Shown here: piece after piece, positions 15,202 to 22,331 of the stretch
How positions within the stretch are numbered: position 1 is the stretch's first letter
How the letters are laid out: each line of letters starts with the position of its first letter
Assembly: GCA_900546775.1 (NCBI GenBank)
Contig: UREM01000020.1
Span: forward strand, 1 to 38,651
Length of the DNA stretch: 38,651 bases
Reading direction: 5' to 3'
Source of the DNA: an uncultured Collinsella sp.
GTDB lineage: Bacteria > Actinomycetota > Coriobacteriia > Coriobacteriales > Coriobacteriaceae
Translations under genes and position numbers: made by a program
Notes under the pieces: model-generated
The model's input: only the letters and a program-made list of their open reading frames with translations
Database searches by the model: none
What the model was told of the DNA's origin: nothing

Positions 15202-15624
15202 ATGCCCGATAAAAAGCTGACTGACGAGTTGCTCAATGAGCTTCTCGACGCGCCGAACATCGATGGCTATATCAGGGAGCACGACTTTGCCGCCCCGTCG
15301 CTTTCGGACTACCTGAAGCAACTGCTGCAGGAAAAGGGCTTGGAGCGCTCGCGCGTGGTTCGTATGGCCGATCTCAATGAGACCTTTGGCTATCAGATCT
15401 TTACCGGTGCGCGTCATCCGAGTCGCAATAAGGTGCTGCAGATTGCCTTTGCGATGGCGCTGACGCTCAAAGAGACCAACCGTGCGCTGACGGCTGCCGG
15501 GGTAAGCGTCCTAAACTGCAAGGACCGCCGCGATGCGATTATCATCTTTTGCATCGATCGCGGGTGCAGCCTCCAAAAGGTCAACGAGGAGCTGTATCGC
15601 TTTGGCGAGGAGACGGTGAGTTAG
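15202..15624 (+). CDS. Putative HTH regulator paired with a Ser/Thr kinase
   Basis: 140 residues, soluble. The segment DYLKQLLQEKGLERSRVVRMADLNETFGYQIFTGARHPSRNKVLQIAFAMAL (about residues 35-86, cited as a region) looks like a compact XRE-like helix-turn-helix with the usual order of helices: resistance to the classical profile is visible, so the DNA-binding role is likely but not proven. The C-terminal part (CKDRRDAIIIFCIDRGCSLQKVNEELYRFG, cited as a region) is conserved-looking and helical. The ribosome site is strong (GGGGGAGGTGAGG). It lies 98 nt upstream of the kinase, which suggests the two act together. Confidence 0.6.
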   Translation: MPDKKLTDELLNELLDAPNIDGYIREHDFAAPSLSDYLKQLLQEKGLERSRVVRMADLNETFGYQIFTGARHPSRNKVLQIAFAMALTLKETNRALTAAGVSVLNCKDRRDAIIIFCIDRGCSLQKVNEELYRFGEETVS

Positions 15625-15709
15625 CGGCTGATATCTGAGCTGGCGGAGCTGTCGAACAACGATGCAAACGAACGGGGCGCGGATGCCATGGGGTGTCTGC
15701 GCCCTGCGC

Positions 15710-15715
15710 TATGAT
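15710..15715 (+). promoter_or_regulatory. -10 box directly before the kinase gene
   Basis: TATGAT ends 7 nt before ATG 15723, which would place the transcript start at or next to the start codon, as in leaderless mRNAs. GGAGG (15716-15720) also lies only 2 nt before the ATG, too close to work normally. No clear -35. Confidence 0.4.
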
Positions 15716-15722
15716 GGAGGCT

Positions 15723-17102
15723 ATGGATACTCAGACCCCAACATATTCCGATGACGAGCTGACCGCAGCGCTTGCCGAGCACCTGGCGTCGCTCGATCGC
15801 GACGACAGCTATCGCGTGGAGCGTGTACTTAAGCGCTCGTCCGTTGAAACAACCGAGCTCGTGTACTTTGAAGGAACCGGCGGTGGTTCGCTCGGCCCCT
15901 TTGTCCGTAAACGCATCGATGCTTCGGCTCAAATCGGTGGGGCATACGAGCGTCTGTTTGCCGCTCAGCGGGCAGGCAGGCGTTTTGAGCACCTGCCCAG
16001 AATCGTCGATTGTCGTCGTGTGGGCGACGAGCTCAACGTGGTTATGGAATACATCGAAGGGGAGACGCTCGGGACGCTGGTGGACCGTCTGGGAGCCACC
16101 CCCGATTATGCGCGTGAATTGTATCCTGCCCTATGCGATGCCGTGGGCGAGCTCCACGCCGGTTTTGCAATAGCGGGGGAGACGTCGGCGCCGGTGATTC
16201 ATCGCGACCTCAAGCCGTCGAATATCATCGTGACAGGTGCCAACTATACGCCTGATGACGGTCTGACGTTTTCGTCGCTGGTGATTATTGACCTGGGAAT
16301 TGCGCGCGTTTGGCGCGATGGCGCCGACGCCGACACCGTCAAGTTTGGCACGCGACCCTATGCGCCGCCCGAGCAGTATGGGTTTGGGCAGACGAGTGTG
16401 CGCAGCGACGTCTACGCACTTGGCGCCCTGTTGTTCTTCTGCTTGACGGGAGTCGACCCTAAACCAGGGCTCGACATGCGCGAGCAATGCGAAGCGCGCG
16501 GCATTCCCACTCCACTTGCCGATGTCATCTGCATGTCGATGGCGCTCGACCCGGCCAAACGTTTTGCGAGTGCGGAAGCGTTGGGACGGGCGACGCGCGC
16601 GGCATACGACCTGAGTCGCCCCGTGCGGCCTCCTGCGCCTGCGCCTGTCCGTACTCCGGCATCGGAGACGGTGTTGACGCCCCAAGGGCTCAAGAACCCC
16701 GCAGGGCATCCTAGGCCTGCCGCCTCCGCTGCATGCGGTCTGCTCTCTCGCGTTCCGGAGTCTCTGGGGCGCATTTGGAATACGCTCGTCTGCTTCTCGC
16801 TGCTTGTGTTCTTTGCCGGAAGTCACTTTGCCGTCTTTCACCCCACGGGAGCAAACCAAAGCTACCCGACGTGGCTTCTCATAATCGAGTATTTTTTCTT
16901 TGTCGATGGCCTTATGGTGCTTATGCATTTTGCGCTGCTCGATAAGCGCCGTCTTCGTCGGCGATTCGCACTGCTCGACAGTTATCGCGGCAAGAAGCTC
17001 GCGAAACTCTGGCTCAAGGCATTGGGTGTGCTGCTCCTATGCATGATCGTCATAGTCGCGGTTGCCAATGCGACCGGCGTCGTCGATACCTCCGCTTCCT
17101 AA
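15723..17102 (+). CDS. Membrane-associated serine/threonine protein kinase
   Basis: 459 residues. A Hanks-type kinase domain fills about residues 30-300: VRKRID where the ATP-binding Lys lies, MEYIEGETLGTLVDRL, catalytic HRDLKPSN with Asp162 and Asn167, DLGIAR (190-195) in place of DFG, and YAPPEQYGFG with PPE in place of APE. A typical glycine-rich loop is not obvious (EGTGGGSLG at 50-58 lies near). A Pro-rich linker (310-345) follows, then about three membrane helices (roughly 360-460). Unlike PknB-type kinases there is no extracellular PASTA domain. ATG 15723 is preferred; the frame also opens at 15693 and 15711. Substrates unknown; the preceding HTH protein is a candidate. Confidence 0.87.
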   Translation: MDTQTPTYSDDELTAALAEHLASLDRDDSYRVERVLKRSSVETTELVYFEGTGGGSLGPFVRKRIDASAQIGGAYERLFAAQRAGRRFEHLPRIVDCRRVGDELNVVMEYIEGETLGTLVDRLGATPDYARELYPALCDAVGELHAGFAIAGETSAPVIHRDLKPSNIIVTGANYTPDDGLTFSSLVIIDLGIARVWRDGADADTVKFGTRPYAPPEQYGFGQTSVRSDVYALGALLFFCLTGVDPKPGLDMREQCEARGIPTPLADVICMSMALDPAKRFASAEALGRATRAAYDLSRPVRPPAPAPVRTPASETVLTPQGLKNPAGHPRPAASAACGLLSRVPESLGRIWNTLVCFSLLVFFAGSHFAVFHPTGANQSYPTWLLIIEYFFFVDGLMVLMHFALLDKRRLRRRFALLDSYRGKKLAKLWLKALGVLLLCMIVIVAVANATGVVDTSAS

Positions 17103-17106
17103 AAGA

Positions 17107-17129
17107 AAAGGGCCCCATTGGGGCCCTTT
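17107..17129. terminator. Bidirectional terminator between convergent genes
   Basis: AAAGGGCCCC-ATT-GGGGCCCTTT, a perfect 10-bp stem, with a T-rich tail on the minus strand (TTTTCTTTT) and a shorter one on the plus strand. Confidence 0.85.
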
Positions 17130-17139
17130 GCAGTTGCAC

Positions 17140-18273
17140 TTAGATGCGGTTCATCTGAGCGGCGACTTTGTTGTACCAGTCCTGCCACGTGGGCGGGCAG
17201 TACTTTTTGGCCGCTGCCGGGGTAAGGGTGGAGCCGTAGTTGGCGCCCAGATAGGCAACGTGAGCGGAGATGCCCTCGCTCCAGCTGCCAAAGCTGCGCC
17301 AACCGCCGCCACGTGCACTCCAGCCCCAGGCGTTGTAAGAATTGGCGCAATAAGCACCCTTGGTGCTCTCGATGCAGGCGATGGCGGGGGACCAACGGGG
17401 GTCGACACCGGTATTCCAAGCGGCGACGGCAAAGTTATAGCCCTGGCCTGCCATGGGGGAGCCGGCGAGATAATTGTCGATGCGGCTCGTCCACTCATTA
17501 ATGAACGAATCGTAATCGGAGCTACCGGTATTGGCGTTGTTCACCGTGGTGTCGATGGTGGTGTTGGTGTTGGTGGCCTGGCTGCTGGAATTGCTGCCGC
17601 TTACGCCCTCGCCCGAGAGCTTCTCGGCGGCAGCGGCCTTATCGGCCTCAAGCTTGGCGAGCTCGGCGGCATTTTCCTGCTCGGCTTTTGCCTGTGCCTC
17701 GCTGCGGAGCTGCTGGGCCTGCGCCAGCGCATCCTCGGCGTTTTTCTGCTCCGCTTCAAGCTGTGACTTGGCCTGCTGGAGCTCGGCCTTGTTCTGCTCG
17801 AGTTCGGTTTGCATGTTATTGAGCTCTTCGATCTCGTCGACGCTCGAGCTCGTGATCTGGTTGGTGTATTTGCAGGTCGTGATGAACTCACCCAGGCTCT
17901 GCGCGTTGACCAGGAAGCTCACGATGGGATTGGTGCCCTTCTGATACTTGTACAGATCGCGCATGGCGGAGCTTGCCTTGGCCTGCTGCTCGGGAAGCTT
18001 AGCCTCGATTTCCTCGATGCTTGCCTCATTGGAGTCAATCTGCTTTTGCAGGTCATCGAGTTTGGTGCGGGCGTCGTTGTATGCGCTCGTGGCGGCTTCG
18101 ATCTTCTGCTGGGCTGCGGAAAGCTGGTCCTGCGTTGCCTGCGAGGCGGCATACGCCGCAACGGGGGAGAGCATCGGCGTGGCCGTCAGCGCAACGGCGA
18201 GCGCGGCGCTCGTGATGATACGAGCCGGCTTCGACGCAATGAGCGCTGCGGTGCGATGATTCGAATGCTGCAT
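17140..18273 (-). CDS. Secreted coiled-coil cell-wall protein with lysozyme-like C-terminal domain
   Basis: 377 residues from ATG 18273, which has GAGGGA just upstream; the longer frame begins with TTG and is rejected. A signal peptide ends near VAAYAAS (about residue 43). Residues 45-220 form a long coiled coil (SAAQQKIEAATSAY, LDDLQKQIDSNEASIEEIEAK, cited in part) of the kind found in PcsB/CwlO-type and FtsEX-linked hydrolases. After a Ser/Thr/Asn-rich linker comes a domain of about 125 residues (WNTGVDPRWSPAIACIESTKGAYC, NSYNAWGWSARGG, cited in part) resembling lysozyme/glucosaminidase-like folds with the conserved Glu in CIESTKG. It is probably a peptidoglycan hydrolase or its partner, outside the cell. 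Confidence 0.8.
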   Translation of the reverse strand: MQHSNHRTAALIASKPARIITSAALAVALTATPMLSPVAAYAASQATQDQLSAAQQKIEAATSAYNDARTKLDDLQKQIDSNEASIEEIEAKLPEQQAKASSAMRDLYKYQKGTNPIVSFLVNAQSLGEFITTCKYTNQITSSSVDEIEELNNMQTELEQNKAELQQAKSQLEAEQKNAEDALAQAQQLRSEAQAKAEQENAAELAKLEADKAAAAEKLSGEGVSGSNSSSQATNTNTTIDTTVNNANTGSSDYDSFINEWTSRIDNYLAGSPMAGQGYNFAVAAWNTGVDPRWSPAIACIESTKGAYCANSYNAWGWSARGGGWRSFGSWSEGISAHVAYLGANYGSTLTPAAAKKYCPPTWQDWYNKVAAQMNRI

Positions 18274-18343
18274 CCAGTCCCTCTGCAATCAATCGTAGGT
18301 TATGGTTCGAACGGTATTCTACTACTGCTTTCGACCTCAACTT

Positions 18344-18380
18344 GAACCTTAAAGGTTCCAAAGGGTCAAGTTGAACTTGA
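18344..18380. promoter_or_regulatory. Two tandem perfect palindromes upstream of the secreted protein
   Basis: GAACCTTAAAGGTTC (18344-18358) and TCAAGTTGAACTTGA (18366-18380) are both perfect 15-bp palindromes, with centres 22 bp apart, i.e. two helical turns. Variants of TCAACTTGA recur near 18337 and TTCAACTTT near 18432. This is a likely operator array for an unknown regulator. Confidence 0.55.
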
Positions 18381-18506
18381 GGCTTTGGCCTTGACCTGCG
18401 GGAATGGTGAATTGTTGAGAAACCATAGAGTTCAACTTTAACGTTACGGGGCCTGTTTAAGAGGAGTTTGGGGCTGTAAAAGCTATCTCAACGTGGGGTT
18501 TTACAA

Positions 18507-19139
18507 CTACAGCGTGCCCTCCTGGCGAGCCTGCTCAATCTCTTCGAGCGCCTCGGCGGGGGTGAACGAACAGGTGCCGTCGCCGAGTTTGACTACCTGG
18601 ATATCGTCGCCGATATGGACCTCTCCGCCCTTTAGCACCACGCCGAAAATGCCCTCGTGGGGAAAGATGCAGTCGCCGGCGAGATAGTAGATGGCGCAAC
18701 GGGTGTGGCAGACCTTGCCGATTTGGCTGATTTCGACGAGCACGTCGCTTCCAAGCTTGAGCTGTGTGCCCAAGGGGAGCGAGAGCAGGTTGATGCCCTG
18801 GGTTGTGAAGTTCTCGCCAAAGTCGCCCTCGTGTACGTCGAGCCCGCGCGCCTGCGCCGTCTGGATGGACTCTGCAGCTAAAAAGGAGACCTGGCGGTGC
18901 CAATGCCCGGCGTGCGCATCGGTGGCGAGGCCAAATTGCTCGATGACGGTGTCGTGCCCGTCGGCGACGGGTGACTTACGCGTGCCTTTGTGCTCCGACG
19001 TGTTGATTGAGACGATGTGGGCGGGTCCGTTGTAGGCGTCGTTTGCGGTGCGTAGGGGAGCTGCCGTCTGGGCACGATCCGCAAGTTCGCGCTTGGCGGC
19101 GTCAATGATGGGGTTGTTGATCGGATGAGCCTGGGGCAC
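18507..19139 (-). CDS. MOSC domain protein
   Basis: 210 residues. MOSC domains are found in molybdenum cofactor sulfurases and in small proteins thought to handle sulfur and metal centres. Seen here: GLATDAHAGHWHRQVS (70-85), EGDFGENFTTQGI (104-116), and CHTRCAIYYLAGDCIFPHEGIFGVV, cited in part, with Cys144, Cys148 and a third Cys after GD, typical of the stand-alone MOSC group. It starts at GTG 19139 with AAAGGTG 4 nt upstream. No other molybdenum cofactor gene is in the window, so the partner is unknown. It diverges from the D-aspartate ligase gene. Confidence 0.88.
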   Translation of the reverse strand: MPQAHPINNPIIDAAKRELADRAQTAAPLRTANDAYNGPAHIVSINTSEHKGTRKSPVADGHDTVIEQFGLATDAHAGHWHRQVSFLAAESIQTAQARGLDVHEGDFGENFTTQGINLLSLPLGTQLKLGSDVLVEISQIGKVCHTRCAIYYLAGDCIFPHEGIFGVVLKGGEVHIGDDIQVVKLGDGTCSFTPAEALEEIEQARQEGTL

Positions 19140-19285
19140 GGTGCACCTTTCGACGGGGCGGGCAACATGTTGAATCCTACAACAATGGTAGGTTCATTGC
19201 CCGTTGTCATACAACGGTGAGCGCCGTCTTCGTGCTGGCCTTCGTGCTGGACGATTACGCCGATTGCCATAGATACGGTGGAGCT

Positions 19286-19315
19286 TTGGGCGCCGGCGGC
19301 TTGGCACGCTAGAAT
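19286..19315 (+). promoter_or_regulatory. Promoter of the D-aspartate ligase gene
   Basis: -35 TTGGGC (19286-19291) and -10 TAGAAT (19310-19315) with 18-nt spacing. The transcript would begin about 50 nt before the start codon. Confidence 0.55.
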
Positions 19316-19371
19316 AAATCAGTTGCGCAAAGACCGCCCGTTGTGTGGGCAGTTCATGATAGGAAGTTTCC

Positions 19372-20628
19372 ATGGCATTGCAATTTACAGAGCGCGAGTT
19401 CATTCCCGTGCTGCTCGGTGGCGACATCAACGCCTATTCGGTGGCGCGCGCCTTCTACGAGGAGTACCAGGTCAAGAGTCTGGTCTTTGGCAAGTACCAG
19501 ACGGGTCCCGCGTACCGCAGCCAGATTATCGACTACACGCCCAACGTGGATATCGACACCATGCCCGTGATGCTCAAGACCGTCAACGGCATTGCCCAAG
19601 CGCATGCCGACAAGACGATTGTCCTTGTGGGCTGTGGCGACAACTATGTTGCCCTCGTGGCTCAGGCCAAGGATGCCCATGAGCTGGCGGATAACATCGT
19701 CGCTCCCTACGCGCCCTACAGCATGCTCGAGCAGTGCCAGAAGAAGGAGATCTTCTACGAGCTGTGCGAGAAGCATGGCGTGCCTTATCCGCATACCTTT
19801 ACCTTCACCATGGCGATGCTGAACGACCAAGGCGAGGCACCTGCCGAGGTGCTCGACCAGATCGATTTTCCTTACCCGATGATCCTGAAGCCTTCCGACG
19901 GCATCATGTGGTGGCAGCATGAGTTCGAGGGCCAGAAAAAGGCCTATGAGATTGCCGACCGCGCCGAGCTGGAACAGGTCATTCGCGATTCGTATGCCAG
20001 CGGCTACACCGACGATCTGATCTTGCAGGATCGCGTGCCCGGCAACGACGAGTACATGCGCGTGCTCACCAGCTATTCTGACCGCAACGGCAAGGTTCGC
20101 ATGATGTGCCTTGGTCACGTGCTGCTCGAGGAGCATCAGCCCCATGGCGTCGGTAATCACGCCTGTATCATCACCGAGCCCAATGATGAGCTTATGGGTG
20201 GCGTGCGCAAGCTGCTCGAGGACCTTCACTTTGTGGGCTATTCCAACTTTGACGTTAAGTACGACGAGCGCGATGGCTCGTTTAAGTTCTTTGACTTCAA
20301 CACCCGCCAGGGCCGCAGCAACTACTACGTAACCAACAGCGGCTTTAACGTTGCCAAGTATGTGGTGGACGAGTATGTGCTCAACCGCCCGTTTGAGCCG
20401 GAGTTTGTGACGGCGCAGGACGAGGCGCTGTGGATGGTCGTTCCCATGGGCGTCGTCGACAAATACGTCAAGGATCCCGAGCTTCGCGCGAAGGTGCATC
20501 GTCTTGCCAAGGAGGGCAAGGGCGCCGATCCCTCGTTTATGAAGGGAGACTTTGTCTTTAACCGCTGGTTGCGCATGTGGCACACCAAGCTGCGCCACTT
20601 TAAGCTGTTCAAGACGTATTACAAGTAG
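19372..20628 (+). CDS. ATP-grasp D-aspartate ligase-like enzyme (peptidoglycan cross-bridge)
   Basis: 418 residues, the length of the enterococcal D-aspartate-L-lysine ligase Aslfm, which attaches beta-carboxyl-activated D-Asp to the third-position amine of the peptidoglycan precursor. The resemblance runs from end to end: FIPVLLGGDINAYSVARAF at 10-28, the ATP-grasp core DFPYPMILKPSDG, EYMRVLTSYSDRNGKVRMMC, the metal-binding region DFNTRQGRSNYYVT, and a basic C-terminus. The start ATG has AGGAAG upstream. An aspartate/glutamate racemase follows 84 nt later, as needed to provide D-Asp. A general carboxylate-amine ligase acting on another substrate is the alternative; the family relation is recalled from memory. 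Confidence 0.82.
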   Translation: MALQFTEREFIPVLLGGDINAYSVARAFYEEYQVKSLVFGKYQTGPAYRSQIIDYTPNVDIDTMPVMLKTVNGIAQAHADKTIVLVGCGDNYVALVAQAKDAHELADNIVAPYAPYSMLEQCQKKEIFYELCEKHGVPYPHTFTFTMAMLNDQGEAPAEVLDQIDFPYPMILKPSDGIMWWQHEFEGQKKAYEIADRAELEQVIRDSYASGYTDDLILQDRVPGNDEYMRVLTSYSDRNGKVRMMCLGHVLLEEHQPHGVGNHACIITEPNDELMGGVRKLLEDLHFVGYSNFDVKYDERDGSFKFFDFNTRQGRSNYYVTNSGFNVAKYVVDEYVLNRPFEPEFVTAQDEALWMVVPMGVVDKYVKDPELRAKVHRLAKEGKGADPSFMKGDFVFNRWLRMWHTKLRHFKLFKTYYK

Positions 20629-20637
20629 ATGAGTGCG

Positions 20638-20676
20638 GCGCCCGTCCGGTTTACATCGGGCGGGCGCGGGTATGAT
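20638..20676 (+). promoter_or_regulatory. Hairpin abutting a -10 box before the racemase gene
   Basis: GCGCCCGTCCG (20638-20648) pairs with CGGGCGGGCGC (20657-20667), 11 bp with one G-T pair, loop of 8. TATGAT (20671-20676) follows at once. The hairpin has no T run. It may end the ligase transcript and mark a new start for the racemase. Confidence 0.5.
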
Positions 20677-20712
20677 ACGCGCAATTGCGCAAGCGTCACC
20701 AAGGAGGCGGCG

Positions 20713-21459
20713 ATGGAAAAGCTGGGAGTTATCGGCGGCATGGGCGCCGAGGCCACGTCGTATTACTACGACCAGGTGGTGCGCCACACGGCTGCTGCCT
20801 GCGATCAGGAACATATCGACATGGTGGTGCTCTCCAAGTCGACCATGCCCGACCGCACGCTGGCCATTAAGACCGGCGAGCATGCCAAGCTGCTGACGAC
20901 CATGAAAGAGTGTGCCCAGGCACTCGAGTCGTTGGGCTGTGCACACATTGCCATTCCCTGCAACACGTCACACTACTTTTACGACCAGATCCAGTCGTTT
21001 ACGAAGGTGCCGATTATCCACATGCCGCGCGAGTCGGTTCGCTATGCCCTTGCGGGTGCGGTGATGGGGGAGTGCGAGTTCGACCCCAACCTGAGTATGC
21101 CGGCCGAGCCGGTACACAAGATCGGTATCATGGGAACCGATGGCACCGTGGGCGCGGGCGTCTATGGCCGCGAATGCGAGGCTGCGGGTGTCGAGGTTGT
21201 CTATCCCAGCGAGAAACGTCAGAACGATGTGATGTCGCTTATCTACGATGATGTGAAGGCCGGACGTGAGCCCGATATAGATAAGTTCGACCGCGTGATG
21301 TGGGAGTTCGCCCGTAGCGGCTGCGACCGCGTCATTCTGGCCTGCACCGAGCTCTCGGTGCTGCAAAAGTACCGAGAGATGCCCGAGATCACCCTCGACG
21401 CCATGGATGTCCTGGTGCGCGAATCCATCATCCGCAGCGGCGCCCCCTACCGCCTCTAG
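20713..21459 (+). CDS. Aspartate/glutamate racemase family protein
   Basis: Interconverts L- and D-aspartate (or glutamate) without cofactor, using two cysteines. 248 residues; the N-terminus MEKLGVIGGMGAEAT, catalytic Cys83 in PCNTSHY and Cys211 in LACTEL, and the ordered PIIHM and KIGIMGTDGT segments match the aspartate racemase (RacX/YgeA-like) group better than MurI. The start is ATG 20713 with AAGGAGG upstream; the frame extends back to the previous stop but that region holds the promoter. Being next to the D-aspartate ligase suggests its product is D-Asp for the cell wall. Confidence 0.9.
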   Translation: MEKLGVIGGMGAEATSYYYDQVVRHTAAACDQEHIDMVVLSKSTMPDRTLAIKTGEHAKLLTTMKECAQALESLGCAHIAIPCNTSHYFYDQIQSFTKVPIIHMPRESVRYALAGAVMGECEFDPNLSMPAEPVHKIGIMGTDGTVGAGVYGRECEAAGVEVVYPSEKRQNDVMSLIYDDVKAGREPDIDKFDRVMWEFARSGCDRVILACTELSVLQKYREMPEITLDAMDVLVRESIIRSGAPYRL

Positions 21460-21464
21460 CTTCC

Positions 21465-21490
21465 GACCTGTCAAAAAGGGACAGGTTAAT
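21465..21490. repeat. AACCTGTCCC element, inverse orientation
   Basis: ACCTGTC-AAAAAGG-GACAGGT forms a small palindrome; its complement contains AACCTGTCCC, identical to the core of the repeats that flank the Mbeg1-like gene. Confidence 0.5.
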
Positions 21491-21518
21491 TTTGGTAGGT
21501 TTTATCTGGTGAAACAGT

Positions 21519-21556
21519 AAAGGCCTCGGCTCGTTTGGTGCGAGCCGAGGCCTTTT
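21519..21556. terminator. Strong bidirectional terminator
   Basis: A perfect 15-bp stem (21519-21533 with 21541-21555, core GGCCTCGGCTCG) with a 7-nt loop, A run before and T run after. It serves the convergent racemase and EcfT genes. Confidence 0.9.
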
Positions 21557-21584
21557 GCGTTGGGTGGTTGCTGTCGGTCGTGAA

Positions 21585-22331
21585 CTAGAACAGGAAGCCG
21601 ATGGCGATGAGGGCGATACTGACGATGAGCACGGCAATGTCCAGGCCCTTGATGGGGTAGCGCTTGTACGAGCTGGCGCGTGTACGCAGATAGAAGCCGC
21701 GCTGTTCTGCGGCAAGCGCGGTGGCATCGGTCTTGCCCACGCTCGAGATGAGCAGTGGCACGCACAGTGGCAGCATGAGCTTAAGCTTCTTGATGGGGTT
21801 CTTGGTGTCGTACTCGACGCCGCGTGCGGTCTGCGCCTCCATGATGGCGTTCATCTCCTGACCAAACACCGGCACAAAGCGCAGCGCCGTGGTAAAGGTG
21901 AAGGCATAGCGATACGGTACGTGCAGCACCTCGACGCAGGCGTTGGCAAGGTCGTTGAGCTTGGTCACCATGAGTATGAGGATGAGTGGTAACGCCACAC
22001 CCAGTAGGCGCAGACAGGCCTTCGATCCTGTGATGAGGCCCGTGTCGGTGATAAAGCCCCACACCACGTTGCCATCGCGCATAAAGGCCAGCTGGAGCAC
22101 CAGCATGATAAGCGCGAGCGGGATCAGCAACTTGAGCAGCGAGAACAGACGGTCGACGACGCCGGCATAGGCACCCAGCGCAAGGGTGAGTGCCAAAAAG
22201 CCCAGCAGCGCCACGTAGGTGTCGGACAAGAAGATGCCGACGATGATGGCGGCGGCGAGGCCCAGTTTGACGACGGGATTCAGGCGATGCAGCAGCGTAT
22301 CGCCCGGCATGTAGTCGATGACGTTAACCAC
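21585..22331 (-). CDS. ecfT: ECF transporter transmembrane component (EcfT)
   Basis: The T subunit couples the ATPase to the substrate-binding S subunit in energy-coupling factor importers. 248 residues from GTG 22331, which has AAGGAG 10 nt upstream and overlaps the ecfA stop by 8 nt; an in-frame ATG at 22364 lies deeper in ecfA and has no site. LHRLNPVVKL at the start, five to six hydrophobic helices, and the two cytosolic coupling motifs with Ala-Arg-Gly: AQTARGVEYD and AAEQRGFYLRT (AxxRG type). It is the last gene of a TrpP-like S, EcfA, EcfT operon, so it probably carries tryptophan or a related compound. Confidence 0.9.
   Translation of the reverse strand: MVNVIDYMPGDTLLHRLNPVVKLGLAAAIIVGIFLSDTYVALLGFLALTLALGAYAGVVDRLFSLLKLLIPLALIMLVLQLAFMRDGNVVWGFITDTGLITGSKACLRLLGVALPLILILMVTKLNDLANACVEVLHVPYRYAFTFTTALRFVPVFGQEMNAIMEAQTARGVEYDTKNPIKKLKLMLPLCVPLLISSVGKTDATALAAEQRGFYLRTRASSYKRYPIKGLDIAVLIVSIALIAIGFLF

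Noticed and set aside
19354..20946. 530-codon open frame opposite the D-aspartate ligase
   Set aside because: Shadow of the ligase and racemase genes; runs through their control region.
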